DNA of 64,000 bases from Perilla frutescens (lineage: Eukaryota > Streptophyta > Magnoliopsida > Lamiales > Lamiaceae). Under the pieces are notes generated by a model, which was given only the letters and a program-made list of their open reading frames with translations, did not search any database and had not been told where the DNA came from. Position numbers and translations under genes: made by a program. The stretch spans positions 53,989,006 to 54,053,005 of the forward strand of contig BRKX01000014.1 in assembly GCA_026008535.1 (NCBI GenBank), given 5' to 3'. Below are positions 60,240-64,000 of the stretch, piece by piece. Position 1 is the stretch's first letter. Each line of letters starts with the position of its first letter.

Positions 60240-61940
60240 TCCATGATTAATGATCATGATTGAGCTTTTTTCCCCCTCCCATTTTACCCTTTTCACCATT
60301 CAATAGTAAATTAAAGTTACCATATAATTTGGGAAGGGAAACGTGATCCTCATTTACCCTTTTATTACAAGCTTATATAAACAAATTTTCATGAATAATT
60401 TAGTTGGTGGAGTGACAACTTCATAACTTGAATTCCATCATATAATTAATGCATTCTAGATCGATATACGTGTGCACATTCATGAATAATGACTACGAGT
60501 ATCTCAATGAAAAGAAATTACGTACGTTTAAGGGATTTTAGAGTTAATCATGTTTTTCAACACTAATTAATCTCTTGCAGGTGTATTCATTTATGAAATT
60601 CTATAACATATGTATGGATTAATGGGTATGATGTCTCATCGCAGAGATCCTGACATTATCAATCATTTTTAAACGATTAAATAATTTTTTTGATATGGTG
60701 TGAGTGTGTGATCTTTGCGATGAGACGTATCACCTATCACCACTAAGCCTGCATGTGCTATGAATTTTACCATATGGTGGTAGTGCTCTAATTCTGATAT
60801 TCATCACTTACATGTGGATATTTTCTTATTGAAGAACAATAACGACAATGTTCAATCAATTAATAATAATAGACTATATAAAATTCCTAGCATAATAATG
60901 ACAATTTGGGTATAAGAATTTCAATTTTGAAAATTATACATTTTTTAATTTATTTAACATGTTTATCATTCCGAGCTCAAATAAGTTTTCAACGAATGGT
61001 CACGAGTCAAGTATCAAATTATACGAATAGAGAGATCTCTCTCATTTCCATACTAACATTATGATCATGTAGATAAGCATATATACTATACTTTATCTCT
61101 AATATATATTTTGTATTTAATAAAACATGTAGTAAGATCATATAAATATTTATTATTTGATAGAGTAATCCACTTAAAAGAAAGTTCTTTGATGTCTACA
61201 TTTACTTTTATCTTCCATCAAAATAAAACAAAGCAAGAAAACTAAAACTAAAACTGAATATTAATTTATCCAAAATATGTATTTCCAAAATAAAGGAAGC
61301 AAAGACATATAAGAATTTAATTATAGTTTATTTTCAATTGTACTATAATATGATATTTATTTAATTAAAAACATCATATTCTATTTGAGTTTCTACTTCT
61401 TCTTTTTTACATATTTTATCTTTTGAGTTTTTGAGAAAATGTTTATATACTAATAATTACTTTCCTCCCTAAAAAAACAAAAAACTAATTACTACTCGTT
61501 TTGGATGCTCTTTATTACACCATTGTTCTATTCTATTTCTATGAAATAATCAAAATAAAAAGAATTGCTAATTGATGTTATTTACAAGTTATAAATTTAC
61601 GAATATTAGTGTAACCATCATCATCATCATTAAAATTGTCACGGTTCCGTAACTATTTTTTCAAAGTTGTAACCGTATATTTCGTCATGGTTGAGATCTT
61701 CTATTTCATATTTATATATGTCATGTATTGTATTATTATTAAATTTGAAAAGTCTAAAACCCAATTTGATGTAAAGTCAAACGAAAAAAAAAACATAAAA
61801 ATAAATAAATATAATTTTGTTTTGTTTCAAATTTTTTGAACATTCATTCTTAAAAAAAAAATCTTGAATGGGATTTTTATGGAAAAAATAGATGAATTTC
61901 TTTATTTGTTTAATATATATACATATATGTATATAATATT
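60240..61940. other. AT-rich intergenic DNA, no gene seen
   Basis: No codon-like sequence or clear repeats. A weak inverted pair (ATCGCAGAGATCCTGACATT at 60639; TGATCTTTGCGATGAGAC at 60709) suggests a small foldback. Confidence 0.6.
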
Positions 61941-61942
61941 AC

Positions 61943-62338
61943 TTGAGATCCTCTAGTCCCAACCTGTGTGTGCCAACCGTGTACCAAATTTCAAAATTAT
62001 TACATTTTCTTTCATTTTTTTCTTCAATTTTAATTTCTTTAGATTTAGTATAATTTTATAATTTTATTTAGGGTTTATTCCACCTAATTAGTATTTATAA
62101 TTATTTTTTAATATTTAATTTTGATTTTTTAGTTAATATAATTGATTTTTGGGGTTGATCATTCCAAACTTAAGGTATATAATTTTTTAAAATTTTAAAT
62201 TTTAGAAATAATTATTAATTAGGACTAGTTATAATATAATAAATTTTATTTTTACAAAAAATATTATTAAAAATATATAGTTTTAATATTGGCACACGAT
62301 TGACACATAAAATTTGAACTAGAGAATCTCAACTCGTA
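61943..62338. mobile_element. Inverted-repeat MITE matching the 10.9-11.3 kb repeat
   Basis: Ends CTTGAGATCCTCTAGTCCCA and inverse of AACTAGAGAATCTCAAC. The interior (TTTAGGGTTTATTCCACCTA and following) matches 11060-11260, with shorter matches at 9540 and 21655. Confidence 0.6.
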
Positions 62339-62408
62339 TAATTATATATATATATATACATACATATCATCCATTTAGCACGTGCAACAAATAATATAAC
62401 ATCGTGTA

Positions 62409-62457
<49 letters not shown>

Positions 62458-62740
62458 AATTTTTGAAAAGAATTAATAATTCATGAACGTGACGATTTTT
62501 AGATTTTAATAACAACAATTACAATCTACGTAAGTCTATTATATTATCCAAAATAAATTATTCCTAATATGCAACTCAGTGGACATCAGTCACTGTCTAA
62601 AATTAGGTACAAATCTAAGCCTTCATTTTTTGACTAAAGATAAATATTAATGATGGTAAATTTGACTCCAAAATATGTTCAATTCGAGTAATAATAGAGA
62701 CGCATTTCTTTCCTTTTTACCCGTGAAAACATAAATATTA

Positions 62741-62966
62741 CTCCTCCGTTTCATTATGATTGTTATTTTTTTTTTTTGTCAAAATATTTACTGTTTTATA
62801 TATTTTCACACTCTTTCTATCAATTTTAACCCATTAAACTCTATTTAGAAAAATATTAGTGAATAAAATTTTATATCATATATGAGGGATATGTATATTA
62901 GTCCATAAAATTAATTATTTATTCTAGATAAAAAATTAAAACAACAATCAAAACAAAATGGAGGGG
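62741..62966. mobile_element. Stowaway-type MITE
   Basis: CTCCTCCGTTTCATTATGAT / inverse of CAAAACAAAATGGAGGGG, flanked by TA at 62739-62740 and 62967-62968. The interior resembles 7488-7749 (TCAAAATATTTACTGTTTTA). A (TA)n run lies at 62410-62447. Confidence 0.85.
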
Positions 62967-63203
62967 TATAAGATAAATGAGAAATTATTAACTACCCTTA
63001 CGGGTACTATTCACATACCGGTAAGATTGTGTCACGTGGACAACTTTTTTGATATATAACATTTAATTAAATTCAAGATCTTTCAATTAAAAAAAGTATA
63101 GTCTAATTCCTCTTTTCCCATAAATTAAAAATGTATTTAATACATTTAAAAAAAGTATGGAATCATTAATATTAATTTCCAAGAAAAAAACATAAATAGG
63201 AAT

Positions 63204-63440
63204 ATACTCATTTCGTTTCCATTTAAGTGTCATTTTGGAGGAATGCACACAAATTAATAAATTAATTAAATTACCTAATAGTCCCTTACGTGAATATCTC
63301 AAATGAGTTAAATATTGATGCCTAAATACATTAAATGAGGGTAAATGTGAGAAAAATGTGAATTTTATATCTCGAATTTGTACAATAATACTTTTTTTGA
63401 AACAAAATTAAAATGCTATAACGACACTTATTCAGAAATG
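63204..63440. mobile_element. Inverted-repeat MITE (family 3, copy B)
   Basis: TTTAAGTGTCATTTTGGAGG at the left and the inverse near ATAACGACACTTATTCAGAA at the right; shares its interior with 39640-39870. Beyond it, 63636-63910 looks like another decayed Stowaway copy (CACTCCGTCCTGATTATATG), and the window ends in a CA repeat. Confidence 0.6.
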
Positions 63441-64000
63441 GGGAAAACATTAAATATAGAAGAATTTAATACTTATTTGTACTAAATAAATGTGACTATA
63501 ATTATTAACACGCAATATAATAATTATAAAATTAATAAAAATATTTAAGAAAAATATATTACCATGTGTTCAATGTGTGTCGACATGACACCATGACACG
63601 AACATGATAAAATTAAATAATAATCAAGTATATATTCACTCCGTCCTGATTATATGATCTATATTATTATTTTGGGGTGTCGCAATTATATAGTCTTATT
63701 ATTATAAGTAGCATTAATTTTCATAGTAATATACAAATATACCCTTATTTATTCATGAAAATTAAAAAACGAACCACTTAAATTTTAAAAATCATAAATA
63801 TTAAATAAGAATATTATTGAAAGTTTAGCTTTAATGTCTTATTTTTATAAATATTTATAATCCACGCGTGACTATAAAAAATAAACTGTACAATTGAGAT
63901 AGAAATAAAATACAATATTTAAACTCAAAATCAAATAAGATTTTGACATTTCCCTCTTCAAACAAAGAAACACACACACACACGTGTATGTGTGTGTATA

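Noticed and set aside
1..64000. CRISPR arrays, tRNA or rRNA genes, organelle DNA insertions
   Set aside because: No regularly spaced direct repeats, no complete tRNA cloverleaf (only SINE A/B boxes) and no recognisable plastid, mitochondrial or rRNA sequence was seen.

Overview
This is nuclear DNA from a flowering plant. It is about two-thirds A+T, rich in microsatellites and small inverted-repeat transposons, and its genes are split by GT..AG introns. The terpene synthase (TPS) sequences look most like Lamiaceae/Lamiales TPS-b enzymes; that family placement is inference from recalled similarity, not a search.

The left two thirds (1 to about 42 kb) is a decayed TPS cluster. The window opens inside a plus-strand TPS gene whose last two exons (153-404, 1395-1694) look intact. 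A second plus-strand copy (11859-20249) is a clear pseudogene: nonsense codon, 4-nt insertion, truncated fourth exon, two missing exons and a replaced C-terminus. A third copy, on the minus strand (38206 down to 26765), can be assembled from eight exons with correct splice sites and phases into an uninterrupted 552-residue reading frame. It has the RDR and DDIYD motifs but no plastid transit peptide. Orphan first exons lie at 10741-10839 (+), 39883-39963 (-) and 41437-41510 (-), so the locus is a roughly inverted (tail-to-tail) array. Intron 1 of the minus-strand gene is 7.5 kb long because it holds a defective Ty1/copia element (32927-37574) with near-identical 167-bp LTRs. Between the two arms lie a 2,385-bp solo LTR (21973-24357, target duplication TAATA), a probable second LTR relic with a 200-bp GC-rich island, hAT- and Stowaway-type MITEs, and a fragment of a UDP-xylose synthase gene split by a hAT MITE.

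The right third holds ordinary housekeeping genes, all apparently intact: spliceosomal Sm D2 (minus, 47210-45700, 5 coding exons, 108 aa), a monoacylglycerol lipase/caffeoylshikimate esterase-like alpha/beta hydrolase (minus, 51766-48834, 8 exons, 344 aa) and 60S ribosomal protein eL22 (plus, 55473-56523, 2 coding exons, 126 aa). The Sm D2 and eL22 genes carry telo-box and, for eL22, site II promoter motifs. A second UDP-xylose synthase pseudogene fragment lies at 44.1-44.6 kb. From 56.6 kb to the end there is no gene, only SINE and MITE sequence and AT-rich DNA. An unidentified genic region lies at 3.0-5.2 kb (+).

The genes do not form an operon-like unit. The functional theme is a TPS tandem/inverted array with one apparently intact member, embedded next to constitutive genes. 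I found no CRISPR, prokaryotic or clearly novel system. The most unusual points are the extra intron that splits the usual second TPS exon, a 5-residue deletion just after the metal-binding NSE/DTE motif of the intact TPS, a hairpin element in its promoter, and the paired UDP-xylose synthase fragments.
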